From assembly GCA_963691655.1 (NCBI GenBank), contig OY829326.1:137658998-137722997 (forward strand): DNA of 64,000 nt. The letters are read 5' to 3'. A model generated the notes under the pieces. The model searched no databases. It saw only the letters and a program-made list of their open reading frames with translations, and was not told where the DNA came from. Every line of letters starts with the position of its first letter. The stretch's first letter is position 1. This document shows, piece by piece, positions 24,640-37,449 of the stretch. The DNA comes from Toxonevra muliebris (Eukaryota; Arthropoda; Insecta; Diptera; Pallopteridae). A program made the translations under genes and the position numbers.

Positions 24640-25918
24640 ACTGCAATCCTCTTCTCCTAGTGGAGCATAGGGTCTCAACAATTGGTCTGAATCTGATTCG
24701 GTTTGGTGCTTCACGGCATATATCAGTCCAGCTATATTTGGCAGAGTTAAGTTCTGTTTCAACAGTTCTTCGCCAGGTTTTTGCTGGTGCACCAGGACGT
24801 CGAGAGCCTTGAGGGTTCCAACGAAGAGCTTGGCATGCAATACTGTTGGTGTTCTTACGGAGAGTATGGCCAATCCATCGCCATTTTCGTCTTTTAATCT
24901 ACCCTACTGCCGATGCTTGACTTGTGCGGCTCCATAGTTCTTCATTAGAGATACGATGTGGCCACCAAATTTTCAAAATCCGTCTCATACACTTGTTGAT
25001 AAACGTCTGAATACGTGACTCTATTCGGTTAGAACATTTCCACGTCTCAGAACTATAGTATAAAACAGATTTCACATTTGAATTGAAGATTCGCAACTTC
25101 GTTCTCAGTGCGATTTGGTTTGACTTCTTAGCAAGCCGAAGGCAGATTTAGCCTTATTAACTCTGACACTGATATCTTCATCGGCACAACTTTTATTTGA
25201 CATAACGCTCCCCAGGTACGTAAAACATTGCACACGCTCGATATCTTCATCTTCGAGTTTAAGATTAGAAGATGTGATACTGCAATACCCGCTGTTCATA
25301 AACTTGATTTTCTCAATGCTGATCTCCAAGCTGGCTCTCCTCGCACTTGTCTTCAGCTGTACTAAATTTAAATGCAAATCACTTAATTTGTGACTCATCA
25401 ATCACACATCGTCCACATATTCAAGATCTTCGAGTTGCGTAAAAGGAGTCCATTATATGCCACGTTTGCCACTTAATGTTGAGCGCATAACCTCGTCAAG
25501 AACGAGTTTAAACAACAAAGGAGATAGAATGCAGCCTTGTCGTACACCCGTATTAACTTCAAAAGGGTCCGATAGCATTCAATTATGCAGCACACGATAG
25601 CTAAAGCCAGTATACATAGCCTTAACTATGTTTACGATTTTACACGGTAAGCCTCTTATAAGTAGAGTTTCCCATATGCAAGCTCTGCTGATACTGTCAA
25701 ATGCCTTTTCAAAATCGATGAATGGGGCATATATTGATATCCGAAACTCATTACATTGTTTAAATATAATTCGTACGGTATTTATCTAATCCATATACGA
25801 TCGACCCGGTCGAAATCCATATTGATTTTCACGCATACTCTTCTCTGCCGCTTCTAATATGCGCCCCAGAACGATTTTAGTAAGAATTTTACTGGGGATC
25901 GGCAGTAGTGTAATTTTT
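24640..25918 (-). pseudogene. RTE-clade retrotransposon, 5'-truncated and broken
   Basis: On the minus strand, from about 25915 down, the frames give ITLLPIPSKILTKIV, NQYGFRPGRS, APFIDFEKAFDS (reverse-transcriptase palm block with catalytic Asp), NTGVRQGCILSPLLF, LEDLEYVDDV (second catalytic Asp pair), CFTYLGSVMSNKSCADEDI, and near the end RRILKIWWPHRISNEELWS, RKWRWIGHTLRK and NPQGSRRPGAPAKTWRR. The order is that of the RT and C-terminal part of RTE elements. In-frame stops and shifts make it a pseudogene. Its 5' side is cut at 25918, where another LINE's A-rich 3' end begins. This is different from the RTE fragment at 10.9 kb. Confidence 0.88.
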
Positions 25919-26641
25919 TATTTTTTTTTTTATTTAAGCAATCAACACTCAGGGGTAACCCTATGAATGCAAAGCACTGCGTTGATTGAGGAATGAAGAT
26001 AGATTAGTGGTAGGAGGAAAGAGGGAGAAAAAGCTTTGATCGTTTGTTTTAAATTTGGAATTGTCGTAAAAGTCAGGAAAAACGGTTGCAGGGAGCTTAT
26101 TCCATATACGCGCGGTACGGCAGAGAAAAGAACTATCTCTCTAATGCGTGGTGCGTTGGGGTACCATATCCACGTGGAATGCGTGACTACCGCTTGCAGT
26201 TTGAGTAGTTCTGGTGAACACATGAACTGGTGGAATCAAATTTCGTATCTCAGCGGTACATTTACCATGAAAATACCGGTAGAACAGAGTCACACCCGCT
26301 ACGTTTCTACGGTGTTCCAAGGAGTCAATAGAGCAGGAAACCCTACTGTCTCTTGTTAGCTTTATCGCCCGATGTTGAATACGGTCCAGGAACTCTAGTT
26401 GCGTTCGTGAAGCTCCTGCCCATAGGTGCGAATTATACTCAATTTTGGGGCGGATATAGGTGGTGTACATCAGGCGGAGATCAGACCGAGTGAAGTATTT
26501 CTTACACCGCTTTAGAAAGCCGAGGCACTTGGCTGCTTCTTTCGACACATCAAAAATATGATTATTCCAACGAACGTCACATTGGATGGACATGCCCAGA
26601 ACATCAAAAGTTTCTGACTCCGCAATAATTACCCCACCCAT
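25919..26641 (-). pseudogene. LINE C-terminal reverse-transcriptase fragment (CR1/jockey-like)
   Basis: The minus-strand frame reads LGMSIQCDVRWNNHIFDVSK, then KCLGFLKRCKKYFT, YIRPKIEYNSHLWAGA, LEFLDRIQHRAIKL, LFYRYFHGKC and WNKLPATVFPDFY: the thumb and C-terminal part common to CR1- and jockey-like reverse transcriptases. A single in-frame TAG (about 26139) interrupts an otherwise open frame that runs to near 25955. The 3' end has an A-rich (AAATA-type) tail at 25919-25936 and abuts the RTE fragment. Its last part, TTTGCATTCATAGGGTTA (25950-25980 region), recurs in the SINE at 50.15 kb. 5'-truncated near 26641. Confidence 0.8.
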
Positions 26642-29600
26642 AACCAGGGGGTTAACAGAGGGTTGGAGCTTTACAGAGGGTTGGGTTCATAAACTTGTGA
26701 GTCATCCCCTAAAATTTATGGGACTTTATTGCTTCTTTGGTGCAATAAACCCTTTTAATATTCGTATTACTTTACAACATTCGTCGCCCACTCATTGCCT
26801 GTCTCATGGTCAATATTTGGCGAAATATTTGCGAAATTAATTGACCTCAGTAGTCGGTTAATCATCGGTGAATATCAGAAAAGTACTTTTCATTTAGTTT
26901 AGTACAGAATGAGGTCCCAGATAAGGCAAGTCCTTATCGTATAAATTGTTTAGTACTGCAATGGAGAAGCTGTGCCGAATTGGTCCTGGAGAAATCGCAG
27001 CCAAATGCCTAGGGCAAACAAATTTCAACATTTCATTCAGAAGAAACAATAATATTTTCTTCGAGTGCATTGAAAAGCCAATATACGTGTGTATGTATGT
27101 GTTTTAGCCTCACCTCGCGCTCGTTACCCAAATACCAAAGAGCACAACTGGACAAAATCAAGACAAAAAAAAAAAAAAATGAAATAAATAAAAAACAACA
27201 AAAAAAGTCAACTACACAAATACGACACATTTTGTTGGTTTTTTTTTTCTGTTTATCTCGTATATTGAATCAAAATTCAAGATAACGTTAAATAAACGTA
27301 CAATTCTAACAAATACAAGTAGTAAAAAAACAGAAATCATAAAAAATATATAGTTAGGTATAAAGAAATAAAATATTTATTTTTCGTATGCGATAAAGTT
27401 CGCTGCTTGGCAGCCTGACTGGACAAATAAAACTGTAGCTCATATATGCGTATATCGATTGTTGCAGGTCTTCTTTCATTGCTTCTGAAGCACCGCTACA
27501 GTCCTGACTGTTCAGATATTTATTTTATAATATCAATTTATATTATTTCGCATATATAAATGTAGCTACTACCGTATACTGCCAGATACAGATACATATA
27601 CTCAAGTACACTTGTCACGTTAAACAGCGCGTATTCTGTATGTCACTCAAGTCACAAGCGAGTCACCAATTAGCCAGTCAGTCAAACAGTCTGACAACCA
27701 GCCAGCCAGCCAGTCAACCAAACTGCTCAAGTGATATTTATGTTCCTACATATAAATAGTTCAACTTTTTGTTACTTTTCGAGTATGCATTTTGTATTAC
27801 TCGATGATTATTAAATGCTCAATTTTGTTTTTGTAGGCATGGAATATCAGGTAGGCACTTCTCAAATTGTACATACACAAATGTGTAAAATATTTTTGTA
27901 CGTACTCAGTTTAGTGTGATAAATCAAATATTGAAAATAATAATAATAAAAAAATTGAAATAATTTTTATGGTACTTCAGTAGTCGATGTTTTTATGGTC
28001 CTTCTCTCAGTGCTCGAGTTTTGTTCAATTGAATTCAATTCTGTGCTGTTTAATGTAAAATAAGTACGAGTACCTACTTGTAGAAGTATATGCACTTAAA
28101 TGTTATATTATTATTATTATTTTTCTTCTTGTATACAATACTATATATTTTGTATTGAAATTGAAGTGTTCTCCAAGTGATGATGAGTAATTTAATTTGT
28201 CGTTTATTAGAATAACACTCGTTCATTTTTATGAAACACTCGAGATCTCAAAAATACTCGTACTTGAATTTTTTGTTTTGTATTGTTTCTATTTTTTTTT
28301 TTTCGGAAATTGTCTATTGATTTCTTAGCGCTTACGTAGCGCCATCGGTCAAAGTACTTAATGGAAGAAGGAAAATGCCGTCGGTTAATTTTTATAAAAT
28401 TTGAAGATTTATTAGCTAAACTTTTAAGCTTGGTGAAGTGGGGTATTTGTTATGAATAATATTAACTTATTAGGAGCTATAGAAGAGGTATAAAGGAAGA
28501 GAAGCTTTTACGTGGGAATCTACGCCGAAGGATTCAGAATGTTTCGCAGAGTTTATTTCATTGCGAAACTATCACAATTGTTATATCAATCTAACTTAGT
28601 TAGTATATTTCAGGCTGAATTATTTTCATGAAGATTCTTCACAATAAAATAGTCCAAATATATATATTGTTGACCTGTCTTATAAATTAATAAATAAATT
28701 AATAAAACTGTCATGATGGCCTTATACGCTATGAACTAGTGTAGAGATGAACTTTCTTCTCCGGGACATTTTTAAAGGTTTTGGGACATTGTACAAGTGA
28801 AACACAATTTTCGCTATTACCAAAAACATATTCTGCGGCTACGATATTTAAGAGCAAGAGCTATTCGAACCTCAAGGACTAATGTGGCCATATTTTCGAT
28901 TATCGGTATCCAAATATAAATTTTCGACCTTTATTTTTATGGAATTTTGAAGGTTATGATTTCAAATATCAATAGCTTATATAGGATATTGAAAGATTAA
29001 GAACTATCACTAAGATCACTGATGAGGAATCATGGCGGATTCCGAAACGGCCGTCTGATTTGTCCCTTTCTGTATACATTGTTGTTGTGATGACTACACA
29101 TATACGTTCTCTAAGCCTGTTACACATTATGTAATGGTTATGAAAATCTTTAAAGTGGAAATGCTGAAAAACACGATTTTTCGGATTTCAATCCCCAATT
29201 TTGTAAGCTTCAGTGCTCAGAGTTTGTAGTATCTTTTTTTCTTTAAATCTTCTAGGGAGCTTAAAACTGAAGCAAGGCATATTGAGTCCTTTCAGTTTCA
29301 TTAATTTGTTAGTCAAATTTTGAGTAGGTGTTCAAGGTGTTCTAGGACTGTAATATACGGGTTTGTGTCAAGGATGATATAGTGGAGAAGCTTATTGTTG
29401 TCTTCGCTATTTAATGGCATTTCCGCCTGATGTCATTCTTGTATCGATATATATTTCCCACAGATTGAAGCCTGCAAGACGCTCATGATATAGACTAATA
29501 AATCTGTTGTAAATTATTATTTCAATGTCAAAAAAAAAAAAAAAAATTTGTGTACTTTAAATATAAACAAAATTATACCTTGAAGTTGAATTCTTTTTTT

Positions 29601-29839
29601 TTCCTTTCTAAAAAAATCACAGGATACTTCCTTAAGAGGCCTTAGGTGTGGATAAACTCACAAAACTTTCGTAAGACCTATGGCTTTGCTTTCGGTGAAG
29701 TTGAACGAAAATGCCAACTAAAACACAAAGAAAATGCCAAAACATACATATATAGTGACTCACAAAATTGATGACGCAAAGCAAATTTTGTGGGGCAATG
29801 CGTAATGAAGTGCCTACTCATCCAGATGAACAGAAGTGG
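26642..29839. other. No gene seen; small microsatellites
   Basis: AT-rich sequence. A CAGC/CAGT tetranucleotide tract lies at about 27672-27722, and A-runs at 27165-27180 and 29528-29547. Nothing coding is recognised. Confidence 0.35.
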
Positions 29840-30305
29840 AGACAAATTTTTAAAATCAGATAATATTTTCTGGTTTTAACAAAGTCTTGAAAGCTCCGAA
29901 ATTTCCACAATAAATTATGTTTTTTCAAAATTTTTTGGCCGGAAATTTTTACAAATTCCTCAGCTCTGTTATTGCTCCATATAATTGTTAACATAACTCG
30001 AAAATAATTTTTGAAATCAGATTATGTTTATAGATGTTCAAAGTTTAGTAATTTCGACCATAATTTATTCATTTCATACAATTTTTTCTGAATTTCTAAA
30101 AACTTACAAGTTTTGAAACTCTTGCGGCATTATACGATTTAAAAAATTGTTTTTGCATTATGCTTGTATTTGTTAGGAGCAACAGAGCTGATTTGAAATT
30201 TCCGGCCAAACAATTTTGAAAAAACATAATTTATTAACAAAATTTTGGGACTTTCAAGATCAATTTGGAAGCTGAAGACATCTGATTTAAAAAATTTCTA
30301 AAAAT
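29840..30305. repeat. Long foldback (inverted repeat with ~130-bp arms)
   Basis: The left arm 29840-29979 pairs with the right arm 30175-30305. Shared blocks include TAAATTATGTTTTTTCAAAA, TTGGCCGGAAATTT, CAGCTCTGTT and AAATCAGAT, all inverted on the right. The loop is about 195 nt. It could be a foldback MITE or give a hairpin RNA if transcribed. Confidence 0.8.
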
Positions 30306-30965
30306 TTCCACCATAGCCGCTCAATCTCATCGATATAGCTATGATAAGGACGAAAATGTTACACCTAATATAACCATATTATGCCAGAGGTGAATGTGGT
30401 TGCGGGCACCTTTCTTAGTTTTTGGACTCAGACATTGTGTGAAGTTCGACCACAGTATATCGTATAAATTCAATACTAAGTTGAAGACCTATGAAGGACA
30501 GCTTCCATTGAGCTACAAAGCTGAGACGCTGGATTCCCTAACTGCGTTCAGTTTGCACTTAACAATTCACTGTTAGGAAATCCCTCCGCATTTAAGCGAG
30601 CATTTATTTCATCTAATTTAAAGTTCTAAGGGGTTGGAGTTCGAAAATCTCCAAACACAAAAATTTGGAGTGATCTAATGTGTTAGAGCTTTTGCTTTTG
30701 AATGTGCTTTTCTTTTAAAACCAAAAACCTGAGCTACACGTGCAGCTGGATTCAAAATAACTACACGTGTAATTGGCATGCGCAGTGAAAAGTACGTGTA
30801 CCTTCACGAACCTATCTATAAAACAGAGAAAACCCCCAAAACATTTTTAGAGAAAAACAATGACAACAAAAACCTGTGCAGTTGCTTAGGTCTTGTAAGG
30901 CTCACATACGCATGTTGTTTGTGTAGTAGCAACTATAACTTTTGTCATCAGTGTCACAGGTACAT
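30306..30965. other. No gene seen
   Basis: A palindromic acacgtgt/acgtgta pair occurs at 30735-30775 and the rest is unremarkable. The last ~100 bp may be the 3' UTR of the LINE that follows on the minus strand. Confidence 0.3.
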
Positions 30966-30968
30966 TAT

Positions 30969-31740
30969 CTAATCGTCAGAAGTTTCTGTCAAGTCCAATC
31001 CAAAGAAAATTGCCACCTCAATAGGATGTGTAAAAAGATGTCTGGGTGTCAAGTTTGTGGGTTGCTGAGGTCCATTAAATAAGTGTTGAGTGTCGTGCGG
31101 GGTTTGACCGCAATTGGGGCATACGTCCTGAACAGTCATGCCGATGCTTGATAAGTAGAGAATTGTGGAACTTATTGTATCCCGACCAGAGTTGCGCCAG
31201 GGTGTATTTAGTTCTCCTCGGCAGTATTTTTTCCACATCAACTACAGGCAGTGGTCTTCCGATAAGGACTATATTTGGCCGGTAAGCAGACGTTGCATCA
31301 ATTACCGCTTCAGCATGAAGCTGCTTGATTGCGGCAATGTATGCATTGTGGTTCAGAGAGTTATTATTCGTTAGTCTGGTAATGTAGAGGGAAAAGTATA
31401 GTGAGTCTGTAGTTAGGGTGTCCGTCGTTGTGACAGGCCAGCCAAAATTGCTTCGCCAACAGCTCATAATGGCTTTTGACCTTCAGCATCCTGGTTTCCT
31501 CGTGCAGATGATCCTCGTCTGTCATCAGGTGGAAGCCAGAGATAGTGCGCAGTACTGCATTCTGTGACTTTTTGAGTCTGCGCCATTGCGAATTGCTGAT
31601 GGCAAGTGTTCATATCGGGGCACCATAGTTGAGCACCGATCTACCAAAGGCCTTGTGCGTGGTCAGGCAGTGTTTCTTTGTGCTTACCCCATGAACTGCC
31701 AGCTAGTGCTTTTAGCACGTTTTTGTGTCTGATGACGTTG
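30969..31740 (-). pseudogene. jockey-clade LINE fragment (RT end to C-terminus)
   Basis: Read on the minus strand from 31740: HKAFGRSVLNYGAPI, QWRRLKKSQNAVLRTISG, FHLMTDEDHLHEETRML, VKSHYELL, LIGRPLPVVDVEKILPRRT, TLAQLWSGYNKF, then VCPNCGQTPHDTQHLFN and a stop at 30969. This is the conserved C-terminal block of jockey elements with its CxxC...H...C zinc-knuckle-like end (the last Cys is replaced). A frameshift joins the two main frames near 31200 and a stop interrupts the upstream part, so it is dead. It is 5'-truncated at about 31740. Confidence 0.85.
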
Positions 31741-32300
31741 TTGCGTGAGTGGGGAAGGTGTGGAGACCTTTGGTGATTTTCGATTCGTGTTTTCGGTGAT
31801 TACTTTTAAAAACACGGGCATACGTGCTTACCGTGCGCATGTGCATTCGGAAACTCTAATATGTATATACCTCTATTATGTTATATTTAGCCTATCACAA
31901 AGAATGTGCTTTCAAGTAGAAGGCTGCCACTCCAACCTAACCTAATCTAGCCTACCACAATTGGTCTTTTTGATCTTACATATCCGGTTTGTGTCAAGGC
32001 TAAAATTTATTTACAAATAATTGAAGTAGGATGAGATCTTCGTTGTATTACAAACCAGAATTAATTGGAAATAATGGGTATGGAACACAGAACCATTAAT
32101 AATTACAGAACATACTTACTATTACGCTAATGACACTACTTCCACATAACTTTAATTACAAGCGGGTTCAGGCATTTCTGAGTTTTTTGGTTAATTATCA
32201 GTCTAAATACCACATAGGATCCGCTAGTGGCTCTAACGATAGTTTATCATGTTGCCACTAGCTTTCGGAGGCAGATTTCACTTAAACTTAACCTAACCTA
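31741..32300. other. Repeat-derived sequence with (CCTAA)n tails
   Basis: Two plus-strand tails, caacctaacctaa at 31932-31945 and ttaacctaacct at 32288-32299, suggest the 3' ends of two short LINE/SINE copies. At 32223-32266, gctagtggc and gccactagc form a small inverted pair. Confidence 0.4.
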
Positions 32301-33584
32301 CAACTATTGGCGAAAGTAAAAATTTGTTGATATTTATTTTTCATTTTAAAGATTTCTTTAATTAATAAATTTCATTCACTAAAATATTAACTGTATATTA
32401 TTTATTTTACACAAACACAATCACTAATTTATTAAACTTTATAGAATACATTTTTTTTTCTCCAATACTTTATAATAATTTTTTAAACTATAAATTCAAA
32501 GATACATTTTTAAGACTATTTGTTTTTATTTTTTTTTTTACATTTTATAAGTACATACTTAATTTATAAATATAATAAAATCATTTTGAACATTTACAAT
32601 TTTCATTAATTTATAACAAATGTACACATTTCTAATTTATTACAACTACAATTAATTACAAATTTTTGTTAATAATTTTATGTACAGAAATTAAAGAAAA
32701 TAAAAGAATATTATTTAACTTTCATTTTGTATTTTTTTAGTTAATATTTTTTATTTACAATTTTGTTTAGGATTTAAGAATTGCATATTAAAATGGTGTC
32801 TTACTTTGTGATGTGATCAAAAATGTTGTGTACAAAATTCAAATAAAAAAATGTGTTGTTTATTATTATATTTATTTATTTTATAATTTGGGTTGTGAAA
32901 AAGTTCAGATATTTAATTTTACATTTTGCTAAAGTTTTAGTTTAGTTTTAAGAGTAATTTTCATGTGATTATTGCACTAATAAAGATTTTTTCCTCGCAA
33001 TTATTGTCCAATATTCGAGTGGCCCACAGATGGCGTTTTAACTTTAATAACTTTGTTTTTTTTTTGTAATAAAATTGTATTCTCTTAAAATTTCTTCATG
33101 CAAAATGTATAACCTCAATATTTTTGTAGGAAAACACATAACCTCAATTAACATTCGCACTCTATTTTATTGCATTCCTATTGTTGTTGCTCATTCATAA
33201 TCTGGTTACATTTTCTAATAGCGTTTTCTTTTCCTGACAAAATGTTGCATTTTTAGTGCAAGAAAAGAACATAAAAATGCTACTCTGTCAGAATCAGCTA
33301 ATTTGCAGGGCAACATTCTCACCCCGTCATTTAATTGAGTGCAAAAGTGTTACATTTTTCCCCACTCAGAAGACAACATTTTTTAGAAAAGAACACAATA
33401 CTCTTGGAAAGGGCTGCCTCTTTTTCAGAAAAGAACACGAAATTTGACAGCCCTCGCACGGTGCAGAAATGCAGAAAAAATGCAACATTTTATCGAGAAA
33501 AGAGAACGCTATAATTGTTTTTCTTGTCTTTTAATATTCATCAGGAGTTATGTATGTATTTCCCGACAAAATTTTCTAACAATA
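32301..33584 (-). other. Likely vnd 3' UTR and downstream flank
   Basis: Extremely AT-rich sequence directly downstream of the vnd stop. On the minus strand AATAAA hexamers lie at 32859-32864, 32871-32876 and 32875-32880, about 705 nt after the stop, with another at 32401-32406. The 3' end of the transcript cannot be fixed from sequence alone. Confidence 0.4.
32859..32880 (-). terminator. Candidate polyadenylation signals of vnd
   Basis: Three AATAAA hexamers on the minus strand cluster about 705 nt past the vnd stop codon. In so AT-rich a region they may be chance matches. Confidence 0.3.
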
Positions 33585-34471
33585 TTAGGGCCACCAACCG
33601 CGCTGATGTGGATGCGCATGTGCGTGCAAACCCGCAGCCGCTGCAGCGGCTGCATGTTGATACGCCGCCGCACCATTCGCGGTCAACACTAAATGATGTG
33701 CAGCGGCGGCATTTTGCATTGATTGCGTCACACAATCTTGCGGCAATTTCGTACCATCACTCAAGCATGGCTTGCCATTACGTACCAGCACCGGTACGGC
33801 AACACGTCGCGGCGATGGTAACGCCGACGGATGATGCGGATGCATAGCTGGATGATGTTCATAGACACCTTTCTCATTTTGAGCACGTTTCGTTTTGTAA
33901 CGATGATTTTGAAACCAGATTTTCACTTGCGTCGGTGTTAAGCGAATTAAACTGGCCAGATGTTCTCGCTCAGGTGCCGAAAGGTAACGCTGCTGACGGA
34001 AACGTCGTTCCAGCTCATAGGTTTGTGCTTTTGTAAAGAGTACACGCCGTTTACGTTTCTTATTGGGAATTGAATCACCACCATGACCACTACCACCACC
34101 CTCTTGATCTCCTTCATCGTCTAGGATATCTTCTTCGATGCCATCTTCGCCATCATCTATGAGACTACTATCGTTGTGCGGGTTGGAAGACCCGCCACTA
34201 TTATTATCGGTACAGTGCAGGTTACCACCACCAACGCCGTTTATTTTGTTGAGATGATGTTGTTGTGCGGCGACGGCGTTATGCGCCACTACAGTCATGT
34301 GCATTGTTGCTGCATCACCAACTGAGAGCGCATCACTATCAGCAGATCGGCTATAGGTTTTGTAATCAGCCGACAGAGCCGGTGAGGTTTGACAATTTGA
34401 GCCGATATAAGTGTATGAGACTTCGGAGGTCACTGGTGAGGTACTGTCGGGACTAGCGGGTTGTTGTATTC
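33585..34471 (-). CDS. vnd: vnd exon 3: homeodomain and NK2-specific domain
   Basis: This is the last coding exon of the NK-2 class homeobox transcription factor Vnd. It begins after a TTCTTCCAG acceptor at 34472 and ends at TAA 33585-33587. In numbering from the GTG at 53068 it covers residues 398-692. It has a conserved start ([20 protein letters not shown]), a Gly/Asp/Glu-rich acidic stretch (residues about 476-530), the homeodomain (residues 536-595, genome 33879-34058) with [11 protein letters not shown] in helix 3 and the NK-2 hallmark Tyr54, and the NK2-specific domain [17 protein letters not shown] (residues 617-633). It then has Ala- and His-rich runs and ends GWWP, as in Drosophila. 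Vnd acts in the nucleus, where it patterns the ventral neuroectoderm and represses intermediate-column genes (known from Drosophila). Identification is very secure. Confidence 0.97.
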
Positions 34472-35661
34472 CTGGAAGAAAAATGAAGAGAAATACTTTA
34501 GAATTAATTTGAAATAATATTGATAAGAAGTGAACTTAAATAAGAATATGAAATATATTAATCATATAAATTTCTCCTTCCTTCCCCTACATCCATCTTC
34601 TCTTCATAAATATGCTATTTATTAACGTTTACAAAAAAAAAAAAAAAAAAACAAGGCATCATTTTATTTTTGAAACAAAAATTCTTTCTCACTTTTTAAT
34701 GGGCGGAAATAAATTGTCATACATCAATTTTAATTTTTTTGATGCTCGAACATACAAAAGCGACAAACCGGAAGGATGGCATATTAGATCACACCTCTAT
34801 TTGAGGTTTTCACTTTTCAAATTCAATTTTTGATTTACAATATTGCTGCCACATAAACATACATACGTGCATACTCGAATATATAATATTACAACCCTAT
34901 AAAATCATAAATTGTATGACATAACAATGGCTGGAGTACGAGACTAGAGCAACAATAAGGTCAATTCAAGGGTCTTCTTTATCATATGCTATACATACAA
35001 CCAGAGTCGGAAAACGGAAGAAACTGAGTATCGAGCACAAAAATTTATTTCATTTTATAGATACTTTTATAATTTTTCTTTTCGGGCTGGTCACATGGGA
35101 GAATCCTATTGTGTTAGTCAAAGTCAAAGGACTCCTGCAGAGTTATTGAAATCATTTTCAAAAGCGATAGAATTTTGAAAAAAAAAAAAACAGTGAATGA
35201 ATTGAATATGCATGTATGAGTGAGTAAAGGTAAATTCTGGTAGGGGTTAAAAATTATATTAATTGATATTATTATGTACTATACAGTTTATATTCAAATA
35301 GTACAAGGATGGATGTGTGTGTGTGCGTGTGTGAATGGATGTGCATTTTTTATTTATGTATGAATGCAAACGGAAATGTAATTCAATAGACCTCAATGGT
35401 TTTGCATTGTTGTTGATATTGGCTATATATTTGCTTAAATTCCTTTTTTCCTCTTATTGGAATAAGTTAATAAGGGAGGGTAGGGGGGAAAAGTGGAAAG
35501 TGATATCAAAAATCAACCCTGTTCAAAATTGACTTTTTTCCATAGTTGTCTGTGAATATTCGAAATTAATCTAAAAGTAACCACATGAAACAAGATGTCT
35601 CGAGTGCGGTGTGACAATAGTTTTCATGTAGAAAATTTAGCGTAGACAACATTAATATAGA

Positions 35662-36486
35662 CAGGGCCGTAGCCAGGATTTTTTTTCGAGGGGGGTTTTC
35701 ATTCGACGAAAATATTCATATAAAATTTTTATGAAACTGATGTTTAAATACAATAAATTAAATACGATGATGCATTTGATGGACCCTATCAGACTAGGGA
35801 GAAAAGTGAATAAATGTCTTAAAGCTTTAGGAAAAATTTTTGGTTCCGAATTTTCTTAATCTTAACCTAAACAAAATGCCCGAAAATGACAAAAAAAAAA
35901 TTACAGAATAATCAATTTAAGTTTTTTCAAATAAATATTATTCAATGTGGATTCCAATACATTTTTTATTGTGAAAGACATAATTTCGATAACTCATTGA
36001 CTTGCCATTACTGATAATGAACCCAACCTCAAAAAAATGATCAAAAATGCCAAAAATAGTCAGAGACAAATTTTTTTCAAATGATTATCAGTGGGAATTT
36101 GGGCCATTATCAATGATGAGGAGCCCGGATGAGGTTGGCATATATTCCCTAAATGCGTGCAGTCACAGCATTGAAATCTTCCGAGTCGGGTGCTCTGAGC
36201 AATAATCGGTTAATTATATTTTAAGATTAAGAACTTAGAAGCTTATTCAATAATTGGTGAAACTGAATATTGTTTCTAGTGTTTGCGAATGAATTTTTCA
36301 TGCTGAACACGAATCTGAGGTCAAAAACTTCCCGATTAAAAAATATTTAAAAATAGTTCAATAGATTTTATTTTGACTTTTTTTCCATCCACTGGCAATC
36401 AATATCAAAAATTAGGAACAAGTTTCACATTTCGGGGGAGGGAGAGGTCAGAACCCCTAAAAGCCCCCTTCCTAAATACGGACTTG
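35662..36486. mobile_element. Non-autonomous hAT element, copy B
   Basis: Same start (CAGGGCCGTAGCCAGG) and end (TACGGACTTG) as the copy at 20373-21299, with shared internal blocks such as AATAGTCAGAG, TTTTTTTCAAATGATTATCA and CTTCCGAGTCGGG. It is flanked by an 8-bp duplication with one change: aatataga at 35654-35661 and aatatgga at 36487-36494. It is 825 bp long with no transposase. It lies in vnd intron 2. Confidence 0.87.
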
Positions 36487-36769
36487 AATATGGAAATAGG
36501 AAATATCCGGGTTTTTTCCACTGATGCAGACAAAACTTTACATGCGAAACAAAAACAATGATTGCTCAACAAAGAGGCGCTGTGGTGTAAACCTCGTGTT
36601 TATAGTTTATTCTCTCTTGTAAAATAAAATCAATATTACGCGATGTAAACGTGGAAAAAGCGGAGAAAGTGTGTTGAAAATAGAATATGAAAAATTTTAA
36701 AAAATGCATGGACTTTGCGTTTTTTGGAATATAAAAAGGAAAATTTTAATAATGAAGTAAACAACAATA

Positions 36770-36830
36770 CGGAAAGTATGTTATCACATCATGTGACGAG
36801 TGCAGAAGAGAATCGAACACTGTAGTTTTA
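36770..36830 (+). repeat. SINE tail fragment
   Basis: GTTATCACATCATGTGACG followed by AGTGCAGAAG matches the tail of the SINE at 15225-15376 (there on the minus strand). The head is missing, or too diverged to see. Confidence 0.5.
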
Positions 36831-37449
36831 TTTCAAGACCCTCTATTTTTCTGTAGTCTTTGTCAAATATTATTGATTGACTTTCTGAATCCAAATGGTG
36901 AAGAAACACTTTTTTTCTGAATCAATTTTTACTCTTGGATGCGCTGTGTAGAAACTGTTTTTATTTTTTACTTATACGTGAATAAAATTCTGATCCGGGA
37001 ACCGACAATTGTACTTCTATTGAAATTTCTTATCTCTTTTTTCTTCGCCAAATATTATTGAATAACTCCACCAAATCCAAACAGCTAAGAAAAAAACGTT
37101 TTCTAGCGATATTTTGACTCTTGTTTTTCTTTTTTATAGTTGATTTCCCTGCTTGGGGAATTGAACTTTGCACTTCGATTGAAATGCGTTCGCTTTTTCT
37201 GTATGCCTGTATCAAATCCGAAAAGTTTTTTCTTTTAAAGAAATTATTACTTTTAAAGATGAAGTGTAGAAAATGCTTTTTTTATTTTCTATATTTGATA
37301 TCGTACACTGAACTTTGCCGTATGAGAGCTACTGAAGTTGTCGAAAGGGGTTCTACGTCTAACTTTTCTAGTTGTTCTGGAAGTCCACAATAAGATAGAC
37401 TAATACCATAGTAACTCTTTGAACTTCATGAACCGAGTAGGGCGTAACC

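Noticed and set aside
32223..32266. Small inverted pair gctagtggc / gccactagc
   Set aside because: Only 9 bp per arm; expected by chance or as part of a worn repeat.
33515..33847. Plus-strand frame of 110 codons
   Set aside because: It lies opposite vnd exon 3 and reflects the His/Ala-coding strand; it has no domain of its own.
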